Assembly: GCF_963677005.1 (NCBI RefSeq)
Contig: NZ_OY781616.1
Span: 2,985,001 to 3,049,000 of the forward strand
Direction: 5' to 3'
Origin: Maridesulfovibrio sp.
Lineage (GTDB): Bacteria; Desulfobacterota; Desulfovibrionia; Desulfovibrionales; Desulfovibrionaceae
Length of the DNA: 64,000 bases
How positions within the stretch are numbered: position 1 is the stretch's first letter; the number at the start of each line of letters is the position of its first letter. Positions 8,424-17,621 of the stretch are shown piece by piece. The translations under genes and the position numbers were made by a program. The notes below the pieces were generated by a model. It was not told the DNA's origin. It searched no databases and saw only the letters and a program-made list of their open reading frames with translations.

Positions 8424-9218
8424 TCACTGAAATGTGTTGACGATGGAGCCCGTAAGAAGCGCCCAGCCGTCAACCATGATGAAAAGAAGTATCTTGAAAG
8501 GCAGCGAGACCATTGCCGGCGGGAGCATCATCATACCCATGGCCAGCAGAATACTGGCGATAACCATGTCCAGAATCAGAAAAGGTATGTAGATGAGAAA
8601 TCCGATGGTGAACCCGGTTTTAAGTTCACTGATGGTATAGGCGGCGACCAGGAGCATGGTGTTGACATCCTCCTTGGTTTCCGGTCGCTTTTCCCCGGTG
8701 ATCGAATAGAAAATAGACAGGTCCTTTTCCCTGGTATGCTTGAAGAGAAACTGCCTGACGGGTATCTGCGCCTTGTCCAGAGCCTGTTTGAAGCCGATTT
8801 CCTCATTCAGATACGGTTGCAGAGCAGTGTCATTGATTGCCTTGCCCGTGGGCATCATGATGACAACCGTCATGAAAATGGCGAGAGAGGCCAGAATCTG
8901 GTTGGGAGGCATCTGCTGCGTACCCATGGCCTGACGCAGAAAATGGAAGACAACGATAATCCTTGTGAACGAGGTCATGGTCAGGAGAATGGACGGAGCC
9001 ATGCCCAGAATGGTGAGCAGGAAAAGTATTTCCAGCAGCTTGGCGACCTGCTCAGGCTCCTCCTGCCCGGCGGCAAGATTCAGGGTCAGCGTGGGGATGG
9101 TCTGCTCCTGGGCGAAGACCAGAGCCGGGAGTGCCAGCAGCAGGACTGCGCTAAGAATCAGAAAAGCCGGAGTTTTCTTTTTCAAGATATCCGGGAAAAT
9201 CTTTTTTACTTGAAGCAT
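8424..9218 (-). CDS. fliP: Flagellar export gate protein FliP
   Basis: FliP forms the core of the flagellar type III export gate. The protein has a cleavable signal peptide (LSAVLLLALPALVFAQ), a FliP core with SILLTMTSFTRIIVVFHFLRQ and GTQQMPPNQIL, and C-terminal membrane helices with MVIASILLAMGMMMLPP. I preferred the ATG at 9218, which has AGGGG 8 bases upstream. An in-frame ATG at 9236 lacks a good Shine-Dalgarno. Either start overlaps the end of fliO (by 68 or 86 bases), suggesting coupled translation. Confidence 0.95.
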   Translation of the reverse strand: MLQVKKIFPDILKKKTPAFLILSAVLLLALPALVFAQEQTIPTLTLNLAAGQEEPEQVAKLLEILFLLTILGMAPSILLTMTSFTRIIVVFHFLRQAMGTQQMPPNQILASLAIFMTVVIMMPTGKAINDTALQPYLNEEIGFKQALDKAQIPVRQFLFKHTREKDLSIFYSITGEKRPETKEDVNTMLLVAAYTISELKTGFTIGFLIYIPFLILDMVIASILLAMGMMMLPPAMVSLPFKILLFIMVDGWALLTGSIVNTFQ

Positions 9219-9516
9219 GCCCTTCGTCCCCTGCATGGAGCAAAGTTATTCTGTCCTGAGTGACTCCGAGAACCATATCACGGTCCCGGTAGCGGATAAC
9301 GGTAATGTTCTGGCGGGGTCCTATCGCAATCCGGTCCACAATCTGCAACTCGCCTTTGCGCATTCCGGATAATCCGCCCCCCACATTGAGCCTGCGCAGA
9401 ACATAATAGGCGAGCAGCAGCATCGCCAGAATGAAAAACAGTGCCGCCGACATCTTTAGCACAGACCCGACACCTGCATCCGGGACCATGGAAGGAAGCA
9501 CGGTAGCGTTAGGCAA
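9151..9516 (-). CDS. fliO: Flagellar biosynthesis protein FliO
   Basis: The 121-residue protein has one N-terminal membrane helix (SAALFFILAMLLLAYYVLRRL) and a cytoplasmic FliO domain (GELQIVDRIAIGPRQNITVIRY). FliO assists assembly of the FliP ring. The apparent start is a TTG at 9514-9516 that overlaps the fliN stop by eight bases. The first ATG is nine codons later and has no ribosome-binding site, so the exact start is unsure. Its position between fliN and fliP is the usual one. Confidence 0.85.
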   Translation of the reverse strand: MPNATVLPSMVPDAGVGSVLKMSAALFFILAMLLLAYYVLRRLNVGGGLSGMRKGELQIVDRIAIGPRQNITVIRYRDRDMVLGVTQDRITLLHAGDEGHASSKKDFPGYLEKENSGFSDS

Positions 9517-10180
9517 GATGTTTCACCCGTTCAATGGGGCTGATGATATCGGTCAGCCTTATTCCGAACTTTTCATTGATGACTACAGCCTCGCCACGGG
9601 CGACAAGCTTGCCGTTAACATAAATTTCAAGGGGTTCACCGGCCAGCTTGGTCAGTTCCACAACTGACCCGGTTCCGAGTTGCAGCAACTCGTTGATAAG
9701 CATTTTGGACCGCCCCAGTTCCGCTGAAACATCGAGCGGGATATCAAGGATAAAATCCAGATCGCGCCTTGAGCCGTCATGGCGCGGGTTCTTGGCCTCA
9801 TTGGTCAGGTCTTTGAAATCGGCCTCGCGGGTCTGAGTGCGCAGGAACTCCTGTTCCTTCTCCTTACGGAGGTCGTCACCGGTATCCTCGGCCAAAGCCG
9901 CCGCCCATTCATCGGCAAGTGCGTCATCGCCGCCCCCGCCCCCGCCTCCGCCGCCGACATCAGCCTGCTCGCCCAGAGCCGCAGCCCATTCATCGGCAAG
10001 CGCGTCATCATCGGAAGCGGAATCATCCTGCTCAGCCAGGGCAGCCGCCCATTCGTCGGCCAGGGCTTCATCGCCGCCCCCGAGATCGTCCGCCAGAGGA
10101 TCGCCGCCGTCAGAATCGTCAGTAAGGGCATCAGCCCACTCCTGCGCTAATTTATCCTGATCAAGATCATCAGACATCAT
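9509..10180 (-). CDS. fliN: Flagellar motor switch protein FliN with repeated N-terminal motif
   Basis: The C-terminal 85 residues are a normal FliN/SpoA domain (LDFILDIPLDVSAELGRSKM ... GEAVVINEKFGIRLTDIISP), part of the C-ring. The first 100 residues are unusual: an acidic, Ala/Gly/Asp-rich tail with four copies of an LADEWAAAL-like motif (residues 11-19, 40-48, 61-69, 88-96) and a nine-glycine run (76-84). From memory, E. coli FliN has a single similar motif (DLWAEAL) in a much shorter tail. The total of 223 residues is long for the family. GGAGGAG precedes tandem ATGs at 10180 and 10177. Confidence 0.93.
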   Translation of the reverse strand: MMSDDLDQDKLAQEWADALTDDSDGGDPLADDLGGGDEALADEWAAALAEQDDSASDDDALADEWAAALGEQADVGGGGGGGGGDDALADEWAAALAEDTGDDLRKEKEQEFLRTQTREADFKDLTNEAKNPRHDGSRRDLDFILDIPLDVSAELGRSKMLINELLQLGTGSVVELTKLAGEPLEIYVNGKLVARGEAVVINEKFGIRLTDIISPIERVKHLA

Positions 10181-10263
10181 TGCCGTTCTCCTCCGACTGT
10201 ATTCATCCCGTTACCGGACCTGCCAAAAAAAAGACACCCCGGATATACCAAGCAAAATCCGTG

Positions 10264-10767
10264 CTACTGAATAACCATATCCGTAAAGTATACCTGCAGT
10301 ACCTTGGAACCGCCCAGAATCTGATTAAGCCTGTCGACGATCTCTTTTTTCAGCAGAATCTTGCTCTCCATGCTGGAAAGATCCTGATATGTCTTGCTGG
10401 AAAGGAGCAGAATCAGAGTATCCTTGACCATCGGTTCCTTCTTGGACAACTCCGCGGAAGCCTCTTCGCTGACCACTTCCACGTCAATTCCCAGCTTGAG
10501 GTATCTGCGGCCCAGAGGATCGGCAAGGTTGACGACGAATGTCGGCAACGTGACGTTGAATCCGCTGCCGGGCAACGGGCCCTGATCCGGATCGGCAGCC
10601 TGCTCATCGGCTGCGGGAGCTTCCGCTGCATCCTCCTGCGGGGCTGCAAAAAACTTCTGGTAGGCGAAAAATCCACCACCACCGAGGGCTCCGAGCAGGA
10701 CCAGCAGAATGATCCACTTTAATATGCCGCCTTTCTTTTTCGGTTCTTCGCCGTTAGCTTCAGCCAT
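10264..10767 (-). CDS. fliL: Flagellar basal body-associated protein FliL
   Basis: The 167-residue protein has a short cytoplasmic N-terminus (EPKKKGG), one membrane helix (LKWIILLVLLGALGGGGFFAY), an acidic Ala/Pro-rich linker and a periplasmic FliL domain. In that domain LPTFVVNLADPLGRRYLKL is characteristic. FliL surrounds the MotAB stator and supports torque. It lies between the motB-like gene and fliN. Confidence 0.93.
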   Translation of the reverse strand: MAEANGEEPKKKGGILKWIILLVLLGALGGGGFFAYQKFFAAPQEDAAEAPAADEQAADPDQGPLPGSGFNVTLPTFVVNLADPLGRRYLKLGIDVEVVSEEASAELSKKEPMVKDTLILLLSSKTYQDLSSMESKILLKKEIVDRLNQILGGSKVLQVYFTDMVIQ

Positions 10768-10796
10768 TTCTATCAGCCTCTCCGGTTGATTTTATT

Positions 10797-11525
10797 TCAG
10801 TATCCCCCCATGTGGGGAGTGGTTTTTATCAATATTTCCACCCGCCGGTTCTGGGCACGCCCCTCCGGGGTGGTATTGCTGTACATGGGAAGCGCCGGCC
10901 CGTAAGCGGAAACACTCATCCGTGCGTTTTTTATACCCTGTTCGGCAAAGAAAGTAAGCACGGACATGGCCCGATCCCCGGAAAGCTGAAAATTATCAGC
11001 ACTCATTCCGCCAACATTGTCGGTGTAGCCGGCAATGTTGATGTCAGCCGATCCAAGGTATTCAAGCACCGGAATCAACTGATAAAGCAGTATTTTGGCA
11101 CTCTCGTCAAGACGCGCCTCGCCGAGCGGGAACATCAGCTTGTCGGTGAGTACCAGCGCGACGCCCTCCGGTTTGGCCAGCACCTTGAGGTTTTCATCAA
11201 GTGTAGCCCTATCCATGTCCGGGGGAAGGACATCATCCGGGAACAGGAGATCCTTTATTCTGTCCTGACGTTCCATTACCTCCCACGGGCGTTCCAGAAA
11301 TTCACTTACCAGCTTGACCTTTGCCGTGACCCGGCCGGCCCCGCGTTCGGCCAGAAAGCCTAACTCTGCAGGCATAATGGTTACCCGGGTGATAAAACTC
11401 TGGTCCATTGAAGCCATACTTAGCAGGAGCACGAAAAATGTCAAAAGCAGGGTCACCAGATCCGAAAAAGTGACCAGCCATCCCCCGCCCGGATCCGGCG
11501 GCTTTTTTACCTTGTCACGTCCCAT
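10797..11525 (-). CDS. Second MotB-like stator protein in the motA operon
   Basis: The 242-residue protein begins with a short basic segment and a membrane helix containing the proton-path Asp (TFSDLVTLLLTFFVLLLSM). A plug or linker and an OmpA/MotB peptidoglycan-binding domain follow (AGYTDN, LSGDRA, NRRVEIL). It is a clear MotB homologue placed directly after another motB (10-base gap) with only one motA upstream. It could form a mixed stator, a second stator with the same MotA, or a regulatory subunit. GAGG precedes its ATG. Confidence 0.88.
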   Translation of the reverse strand: MGRDKVKKPPDPGGGWLVTFSDLVTLLLTFFVLLLSMASMDQSFITRVTIMPAELGFLAERGAGRVTAKVKLVSEFLERPWEVMERQDRIKDLLFPDDVLPPDMDRATLDENLKVLAKPEGVALVLTDKLMFPLGEARLDESAKILLYQLIPVLEYLGSADINIAGYTDNVGGMSADNFQLSGDRAMSVLTFFAEQGIKNARMSVSAYGPALPMYSNTTPEGRAQNRRVEILIKTTPHMGGY

Positions 11526-11534
11526 GCTCTAACC

Positions 11535-12368
11535 TCAAGGCTTGTTTCCGGCCGGGCTGCCGGAACCGTCAACAGGAAAGACAAATCCATCGTATTTGAA
11601 TTCTTTTTCCTTTTTCTTCGGGGGTTCGTAGGACTTGAGTTCACGCTCCACAGCCGCGCTCCGGGTATCGAGAACAAGGTCCACACGGCGGTTCATTCTC
11701 CGCCCCTCCGGTGTTGTTTCCGGATGCCGGGGCCGAAATTTTCCATAGGCTTCAAGTCTCAGCATTTCGGGATTCATCCCGTGACGGATCAGATAGCTGT
11801 AAACGGCCAGGGATCTGTTGAGCGATAGCTTCCAGGAAATGTCCGGGACCTGAGCCGTGTCTTCAACCCGGTAGTCTTCGCCGAGTTCGTCCCGCAGAAT
11901 GGAAGTATGGCCTGCCACCAGCACCGGATGACTGACCCTTTTAAGAACAGGCAGCACCGTGTCGAGAATCTTCTGTCCTTCTGGTGAAACTGAGGTGCTG
12001 TCCGGCGAAAAAAGGACATCAGCCCCCACGGAAAGAATCTGCACAAAACGATTGGATTCAAATCGCAAATCCTCTTCCGCAAATTCCCAGAGCAGGGGTT
12101 TAATCGGCTCAAGGTCACTCTCGATCTCCATCGGACCGATCTCGACCGTCTTGCGTGAAGACCCGTCGGAAAGCACATCATAGCCTTTGGAGCCGAAACC
12201 GAATGTGCCGATAATGGAGCCCAGCACCACCAGCTTGCGGCGTTCATCAACCACGGACATACTCACCAGCAGCACGAAAAAGGTGAGCATCAGGGTCATG
12301 AGGTCACTGAAGGTGATCAGCCACAGGGGCTGTCCTTCCGGCTCAGGCGGTTTCTTCTTCTTTGCCAT
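11535..12368 (-). CDS. motB: Flagellar stator protein MotB
   Basis: The 277-residue protein has the N-terminal membrane helix with the ion-path Asp (LITFSDLMTLMLTFFVLLVSM) and a C-terminal OmpA-like peptidoglycan-binding domain (AGHTSILRDELG, LSLNRSLAVYSYL, NRRVDLVL). It ends in a charged, Pro/Lys-rich tail. The usual GHTDN motif reads GHTSI and is followed by a longer loop. It is 29 bases downstream of motA, with GGGGGGAG before its ATG. Confidence 0.88.
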   Translation of the reverse strand: MAKKKKPPEPEGQPLWLITFSDLMTLMLTFFVLLVSMSVVDERRKLVVLGSIIGTFGFGSKGYDVLSDGSSRKTVEIGPMEIESDLEPIKPLLWEFAEEDLRFESNRFVQILSVGADVLFSPDSTSVSPEGQKILDTVLPVLKRVSHPVLVAGHTSILRDELGEDYRVEDTAQVPDISWKLSLNRSLAVYSYLIRHGMNPEMLRLEAYGKFRPRHPETTPEGRRMNRRVDLVLDTRSAAVERELKSYEPPKKKEKEFKYDGFVFPVDGSGSPAGNKP

Positions 12369-12396
12369 GTGCTCCCCCCGAAAAAGAGTTCCCGGT

Positions 12397-13158
12397 TTAG
12401 TCCGTGCTCTTGCGGATTTTGGGCGGCAGGTAACTGTTGAGCTTTTCTTCGATTATCTTCGGGTTTTCACCCTTGGAAATGGATATGATTCCTTCCATTA
12501 CCATTTCACGCAGGAGAATCTCCTCCTTGCTGCGTGTCTTGAGCTTGCCGGACATGGGTGTAAAGACGAGGTTGGCCAGAATTGCGCCGTAAAGAGTGGT
12601 CAGCAGCGCAACGGCCATCGCCGGGCCGATGGTACTGGGGTCACTCATGGTCTGGAGCATCTGCACCAGCCCGATAACCGTACCGATCATCCCCATGGCC
12701 GGAGCAAAGTCGGCAAAAATTTTCAATATTTCTGCACCGGTCTCATGCCTGTTTTCAAGATACTGAATTTCGGTTTCGAGAATTTCCTGAATGACCTGCG
12801 GTTCAAGGCCGTCAACGGTCAGCTGCAGCCCCTTGCGCAGAAAATCGTCTTCAATGGATTTCAAGGCAGGTTCCAGCGAAAGAATACCTTCACGGCGGGC
12901 CCTGTTGGCGAAATCCATAAACTTATCGATAATTTCACCGGGGGATTCGAGGCTGGAAAAAAAGGTCTTTTTAATGACCCCGACAACACCGAGGACATGT
13001 CCCATGGGGTAGTTGACCAGAGATGCACCGATCGTTCCCCCGACAACGATAAGCAGCGAAGGAACTGAAATAAAAATGGAAAGGGGGCTTCCGACCAGAA
13101 TAGCCGAAAGAACCAGTCCGAAGGAAAGAACTATGCCTATGACTGTACCCAGATCCAT
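12397..13158 (-). CDS. motA: Flagellar stator protein MotA
   Basis: The 253-residue MotA is a four-helix membrane protein that moves protons (or sodium) with MotB and pushes on FliG. The cytoplasmic loop keeps the canonical torque-interface segment RREGILSLE. The third and fourth helices contain APAMGMIGTVIGLVQML and AVALLTTLYGAILANLVF. It is the first gene of motA-motB-motB2-fliL-fliN-fliO-fliP-fliQ. AGGCGG lies 5 bases before the ATG. The 71-base gap to yggS upstream could hold a promoter, but I could not identify one. Confidence 0.93.
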   Translation of the reverse strand: MDLGTVIGIVLSFGLVLSAILVGSPLSIFISVPSLLIVVGGTIGASLVNYPMGHVLGVVGVIKKTFFSSLESPGEIIDKFMDFANRARREGILSLEPALKSIEDDFLRKGLQLTVDGLEPQVIQEILETEIQYLENRHETGAEILKIFADFAPAMGMIGTVIGLVQMLQTMSDPSTIGPAMAVALLTTLYGAILANLVFTPMSGKLKTRSKEEILLREMVMEGIISISKGENPKIIEEKLNSYLPPKIRKSTD

Positions 13159-13229
13159 ACAATCCGCCTGTGGATTATTTTACAGGACCGCTCCGCCCGT
13201 CCTGCATTTTCCGACCCCTGCCAGCCCGA

Positions 13230-13934
13230 TCAATAACCGGTCCTGCGGCCGAATATCTTGGTTCCTACCCTGACCATTGTGGACCCTTCCTCAATGGCGG
13301 CCTTGAAATCTCCGGTCATGCCCATGGACAATTCCGGAAGTTTTATTCCGAACAGTTTTTCCATCCCCTCAGCAAGCATGCGCAGCCGAGCGAAATAGGG
13401 TCTTGCCCCTTCCGGATCGTCAAAAAATGGCGGCAGAGCCATCAACCCGACAAGCTTCACGCTGCCCAGTCCGAGAATCTGTTCCAAAAGCGCGGGAAGC
13501 TGCTCTTCACCGATGCCGCATTTCTGCTCCTCACCGGCGGTATTGACCTGAACGAGGATATTCTGGGTAACGCCAAGTTCCGCAGCTTTCCTGTCCAGCA
13601 GACCGGCCAGCTTTATCGAGTCCACGCTGTGGACGGCGCTGAACCTGCCGGCCACCTGCTTTGCCTTCTTGGATTGCAGTCCGCCGATGAAATGCCAGTC
13701 TATTTCAAGCCCGGCGAGTTCTTCCTGTTTTGCAAGGGCTTCCTGCACATAAGACTCTCCGAAGCAGCGCTGCCCGGCCCGATACAGAATCTCTATATCG
13801 GACGCCGGGTGCAGTTTGGAAACCGCACACAGCTTTACTTCATCGACCTTGCGCCCGCATCTGAGCGCAGCATCAGCAATCTCTTCCCTGACCTCTGCCA
13901 GATTTTCCGTAAGCTCTTTTTCCCTGCTGTCCAT
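13230..13934 (-). CDS. PLP homeostasis protein, YggS/PROSC family
   Basis: The 234-residue single-domain PLP protein has the lysine that binds pyridoxal phosphate in LCAVSKLHP (about residue 43). GESYVQE, WHFIGGLQSKKAK and the C-terminal LSMGMTGDF and VRVGTKIFG segments are all family hallmarks. Members balance free pyridoxal phosphate and have no strong enzyme activity. It lies on the same strand as motA, 71 bases upstream, and may be co-transcribed. Confidence 0.9.
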   Translation of the reverse strand: MDSREKELTENLAEVREEIADAALRCGRKVDEVKLCAVSKLHPASDIEILYRAGQRCFGESYVQEALAKQEELAGLEIDWHFIGGLQSKKAKQVAGRFSAVHSVDSIKLAGLLDRKAAELGVTQNILVQVNTAGEEQKCGIGEEQLPALLEQILGLGSVKLVGLMALPPFFDDPEGARPYFARLRMLAEGMEKLFGIKLPELSMGMTGDFKAAIEEGSTMVRVGTKIFGRRTGY

Positions 13935-14040
13935 CTGATTACTGCCGCTTTTAAGTGAGCGGCCTACACTGAATTTCGGTTGATTATATGAATTTCTTTA
14001 ATAAAAAGAAAACAAAAGAACAAGAAATCATCCACAAAAG

Positions 14041-14955
14041 CTATTCACCCAGTCCAAGGGACCGCAGAAAACCAACATCCTCGGTCCAGCCTTCACGGAC
14101 CTTGACCCAGAGTTCAAGCATCACCTTCATTTCGAGCATCTCTTCCAGTTCCGTCCTGGCCTGAGTGCCGATTTTTTTGAGATTCTGTCCACCCTTACCG
14201 ATGATCATACCCTTGTGATTCTTCTTGGTGGTGTAAATTACCGCTCCGATGTTGACAAGGTTCCGCTCCGGCTCTTCATTCCAGAATTCAATCTCAACGG
14301 CGGTTGAGTACGGCAACTCCTGCTGCAACCCCATGAACAGCTTTTCACGGACTGTTTCAGCAGCCATGAACCGCATGGGTACGGTTGAAATCTGGTCGTC
14401 GGGAAACATGGGGGCACCTTCGGGAAGAGACTCCACCACCTTTTCCAGCAGAACATCCGCTCCTTCGCCCTTAAGGGCCGAAACCGGAAAAAACTCCGCT
14501 TCAGGCCAGAATTCCTGTGCTTTCTCCATCACCGGCAGCAGCATGGCCTTGTCCTTGACCTTATCAACCTTGTTGACCGCCACAAAGACCGGCCTGCCGG
14601 ACTGGTTTACCGGTTTTACCACCGGCGCCAGATCTTTTTCCATCAGGTGCGGCTTGGAGGCGTAAAGGGCTGCATCAAAAAGAATGATGATGGCATCGGA
14701 ACCCCCGAGGGCCTCCCAGGCCGAATCAAGCAGAAAGCGGTTCATCTTGCCGCGCATGCGATGGATACCGGGAGTGTCCAGAAACACCACCTGCGAATCC
14801 TCATTACTCAGGATACCGCTTATACGGTTGCGGGTGGTCTGCGGCTTGGGCGAGACTATAGCCACCTTCTGCCCCAGATAGTGGTTCATCAGCGTGGATT
14901 TACCCGCATTGGGCGGTCCGATAAGCGCCACCCATCCAAATTTATACTCAGACAT
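14041..14955 (-). CDS. era: GTPase Era
   Basis: Era binds 16S rRNA and assists 30S subunit maturation. The N-terminal GTPase domain shows G1 GPPNAGKST, G3 DTPG and G4 NKVD. The C-terminal KH domain contains KGMIIGKGGQNLKKIG. The ATG at 14953-14955 is chosen because AGAGG lies 7 bases upstream; an ATG ten codons earlier has no such signal. The result is 304 residues, typical for Era. Confidence 0.95.
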   Translation of the reverse strand: MSEYKFGWVALIGPPNAGKSTLMNHYLGQKVAIVSPKPQTTRNRISGILSNEDSQVVFLDTPGIHRMRGKMNRFLLDSAWEALGGSDAIIILFDAALYASKPHLMEKDLAPVVKPVNQSGRPVFVAVNKVDKVKDKAMLLPVMEKAQEFWPEAEFFPVSALKGEGADVLLEKVVESLPEGAPMFPDDQISTVPMRFMAAETVREKLFMGLQQELPYSTAVEIEFWNEEPERNLVNIGAVIYTTKKNHKGMIIGKGGQNLKKIGTQARTELEEMLEMKVMLELWVKVREGWTEDVGFLRSLGLGE

Positions 14956-15120
14956 ATTATTTCCTCTCTGCGCAGTGTCCGGCATATTTCCGGCTATGCT
15001 GCGAGGGTTGAATTCATAACACAGTTCGCGTCCTGTAAATATTCAGGTGCAAAATACACGAAAACCCTTCGGTACGCCAATTTCAAAACAACGTGGCGAT
15101 ATTCGCCCTGCAATTGACGC

Positions 15121-15153
15121 AAAAGCCCTTTCCAACACAACTCGGAAAGGGCT
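15121..15153 (-). terminator. Terminator of topA
   Basis: A 9-bp inverted repeat (GCCCTTTCC, 15125-15133 with 15144-15152) lies about 70 bases past the minus-strand topA stop. On that strand it is followed by TTTTGCG, a modest U-tract. Confidence 0.6.
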
Positions 15154-15221
15154 TCAGCCGACCGTTAGGCCGACTTGAAATTTTCTAGCTTTTTTCTACA
15201 AAAATACGGAGACCACCGAAA

Positions 15222-17621
15222 CTATTCATCGATCTCCTGAACATAACCGCAACCTTTTTCCGGGCAGGCTATATGCTCGCCCTTTGCGCGGGTGGTCTTT
15301 CTTACCAGCACGGGGTGCCCGCATTTGGGACACGGACCCTCAACCGGAGGATACCAGACCGCATAATCACAGTCCGGGTACTGGTTGCAGGAATAGAAGA
15401 TCTTTCCCCTGCGCGAACTTTTTTCAACCAGTTCCCCCTTGCAGCCCTCGCGCGGACATTTGACGCCGGTGGAAAACGGCTGGGCGTATTTACAATCCGG
15501 ATAATTGGAACAGGCGATAAACCTGCTGCCGCTGCGGGCATGTTTTATGATCAGTTCACCACCGTCACAGTCCGGGCACTTGCCCACAACCTGCGGAGCA
15601 TCCGTTTCCACCACTTTAATCTTGCCATCGTCATCGCGAACGAAATTTTTGATGTTACGGCAGTCCGGATAGGCGGTACATCCGAGAAATTCACCACGGG
15701 CGGACCGTTTCACGGCCATCGGAGAACCGCACTTGTCGCAGGTTACGCCGGTATCCTCCGGAGCCTGATCCTCAAGAACCACAATTTTGCCTTTCTCGTC
15801 ACGGGCAAAGTTGACGATGTTCTTGCAGTCCGGATAATTGGAGCATCCGAGAAACTCCCCGGTGCGGCCGAACTTGATGACCATGGGCGCACCGCATTTA
15901 TCGCAGACGATTCCCGTATCCTCTCCACCACGCTTCATTTCCTTGGAAGCTGTTTCAAGGGTAGGGTAAAAACCGTCCACGAAATTCTTCATCAGGGAAG
16001 TCCATTCCATTTTGCCTTCGGCAACATCATCAAGCTGCTTTTCCATGGCCGCAGTAAAGCCCACGTCCATCAATTCCTTGAAATGCTCCGAAAGCTGGTC
16101 GCTGACCACAAAGCCCAGTTCGGTGGGAATGAATTTCTTCTCTTCGAGATTTACGTAACCACGATCCTGAATGGTTGAAATAATGGACGCGTAAGTGGAA
16201 GGACGACCTATGCCCTTTTCCTCCAGTTCACGCACAAGCGAAGCTTCGGAGTAGCGTGCCGGGGGCTGAGTGAACTTCTGCTCGCTTTCCAGCCTGTCGA
16301 CCTTGAGCATTTCTCCCTTTTCAAGCTTGGGCAGTTCCAGAAGATTTTCATCACCGGTCTTGCCGGTAACACGCATGAAGCCGGGAAAAAGCAGTCTTTC
16401 GCCCTTGGAACGCCAAAGAGTCTCACCTGCTTTTACGGTTACAACGGTATCCCAGAAGCTGGCTGAGGCCATCTGCGAAGCGACAAACCGGTTCCAGATA
16501 AGTCTGTAAACCTTGAACTGGTCCGGCGGCAGGAATGCCTTTACATCCTCGGGCAGGATGGAGACGTCTACCGGGCGGATTGCTTCGTGAGCGTCCTGAG
16601 ACCCGCCCTTGGACTTATAGACCCTCGGCTTGGGAGGATAAAATTCTTTGCCGTACTTTTCCAGAATGAGCGTTTTGGCCGAGTCCCTGGCCTCGTTGGC
16701 GATACGTACCGAGTCCGTACGCATATAGGTTATGAGCGCTGTTGTTCCCTTGTCACCCAGCTCGACACCTTCATAAAGGCGCTGGGCCAGAGTCATGGTC
16801 CTTTTGGCGGAGTAACCGAGCCTGCGGTTGGCATCCTGCTGGAGTGTCGAGGTGATGTAGGGCGGAAGAGGGCTGCGTTTGCGTTCCTTTTCCGTAAGGT
16901 CAGTAATCTCGAAAGAAGCACCCTTGAGGCTTTTCTCAAGCGCTTCGGCTTCTTCGGCGGAACCGATCTCGGCCTTCTTGTTGTCCACTTTCCAGAGATC
17001 AGCCACAAACGGAGGTGGATTTTTGCCTTCCAGATGAGCCTTGAAAAGCCAGTATTCTTCCGGAATAAAAGCCCGGCGGGCCTTTTCCCTTTCCACCACC
17101 AGCTTCAGGGCCACGGACTGCACGCGCCCGGCGGAAATACCGCGTTTGACCTTTTTCCAGAGTATGGGAGAAATCTTGTAGCCGACCAGCCGGTCAAGAA
17201 TACGGCGGGCCTGCTGAGAATCGAAAAGCTGCTCGTTCAGCGGCTGGGGATGTTCAAGAGCTTCCTTGACGGCCCTGGAAGTGATTTCGTTGAACTGAAT
17301 ACGGCTGATATTTTCATTCACATCCTTGATAATGGCCGCAACATGCCAGCCGATAGCCTCTCCCTCGCGGTCGGGGTCAGGTGCCAGGAAGACATGATCG
17401 GCCTTGGCCGCTGCCTTCTTCAGCTTGTTGACCACGTCCTCTTTGCCGGGAATGATCTGATACTGCGGAGTGAAATCACCGTTTTCCTCAACTCCCAGCT
17501 TGTTCTTGGGCAGATCTCGCACATGACCTACGGATGCGGCCACCTGGTAATTCTTCCCAAGGAACTTGCTGATTGTCTTCACCTTTGCCGGGGACTCAAC
17601 AACAATTAAATCTTTGCTCAT
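15222..17621 (-). CDS. topA: DNA topoisomerase I with five C-terminal zinc ribbons
   Basis: The 799-residue type IA topoisomerase relaxes negative supercoils. The N-terminus is a Toprim domain (MSKDLIVVESPAKVKTISKF, DPDREGEAIGWH). The catalytic tyrosine is in LITYMRTDSVR (about residue 309). The C-terminus carries five CxxC...C zinc ribbons: CDKCGAPM, CDKCGSPM, CPDCDGGE, CPREGCKGE and CPKCGHPV, each followed by a paired-cysteine half such as CSNYPDC. E. coli TopA has three classical ribbons, so this tail is longer. The Shine-Dalgarno is weak. Confidence 0.95.
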   Translation of the reverse strand: MSKDLIVVESPAKVKTISKFLGKNYQVAASVGHVRDLPKNKLGVEENGDFTPQYQIIPGKEDVVNKLKKAAAKADHVFLAPDPDREGEAIGWHVAAIIKDVNENISRIQFNEITSRAVKEALEHPQPLNEQLFDSQQARRILDRLVGYKISPILWKKVKRGISAGRVQSVALKLVVEREKARRAFIPEEYWLFKAHLEGKNPPPFVADLWKVDNKKAEIGSAEEAEALEKSLKGASFEITDLTEKERKRSPLPPYITSTLQQDANRRLGYSAKRTMTLAQRLYEGVELGDKGTTALITYMRTDSVRIANEARDSAKTLILEKYGKEFYPPKPRVYKSKGGSQDAHEAIRPVDVSILPEDVKAFLPPDQFKVYRLIWNRFVASQMASASFWDTVVTVKAGETLWRSKGERLLFPGFMRVTGKTGDENLLELPKLEKGEMLKVDRLESEQKFTQPPARYSEASLVRELEEKGIGRPSTYASIISTIQDRGYVNLEEKKFIPTELGFVVSDQLSEHFKELMDVGFTAAMEKQLDDVAEGKMEWTSLMKNFVDGFYPTLETASKEMKRGGEDTGIVCDKCGAPMVIKFGRTGEFLGCSNYPDCKNIVNFARDEKGKIVVLEDQAPEDTGVTCDKCGSPMAVKRSARGEFLGCTAYPDCRNIKNFVRDDDGKIKVVETDAPQVVGKCPDCDGGELIIKHARSGSRFIACSNYPDCKYAQPFSTGVKCPREGCKGELVEKSSRRGKIFYSCNQYPDCDYAVWYPPVEGPCPKCGHPVLVRKTTRAKGEHIACPEKGCGYVQEIDE

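Noticed and set aside
16587..17609. A long plus-strand frame opposite topA
   Set aside because: It mirrors topA and shows no family motif.
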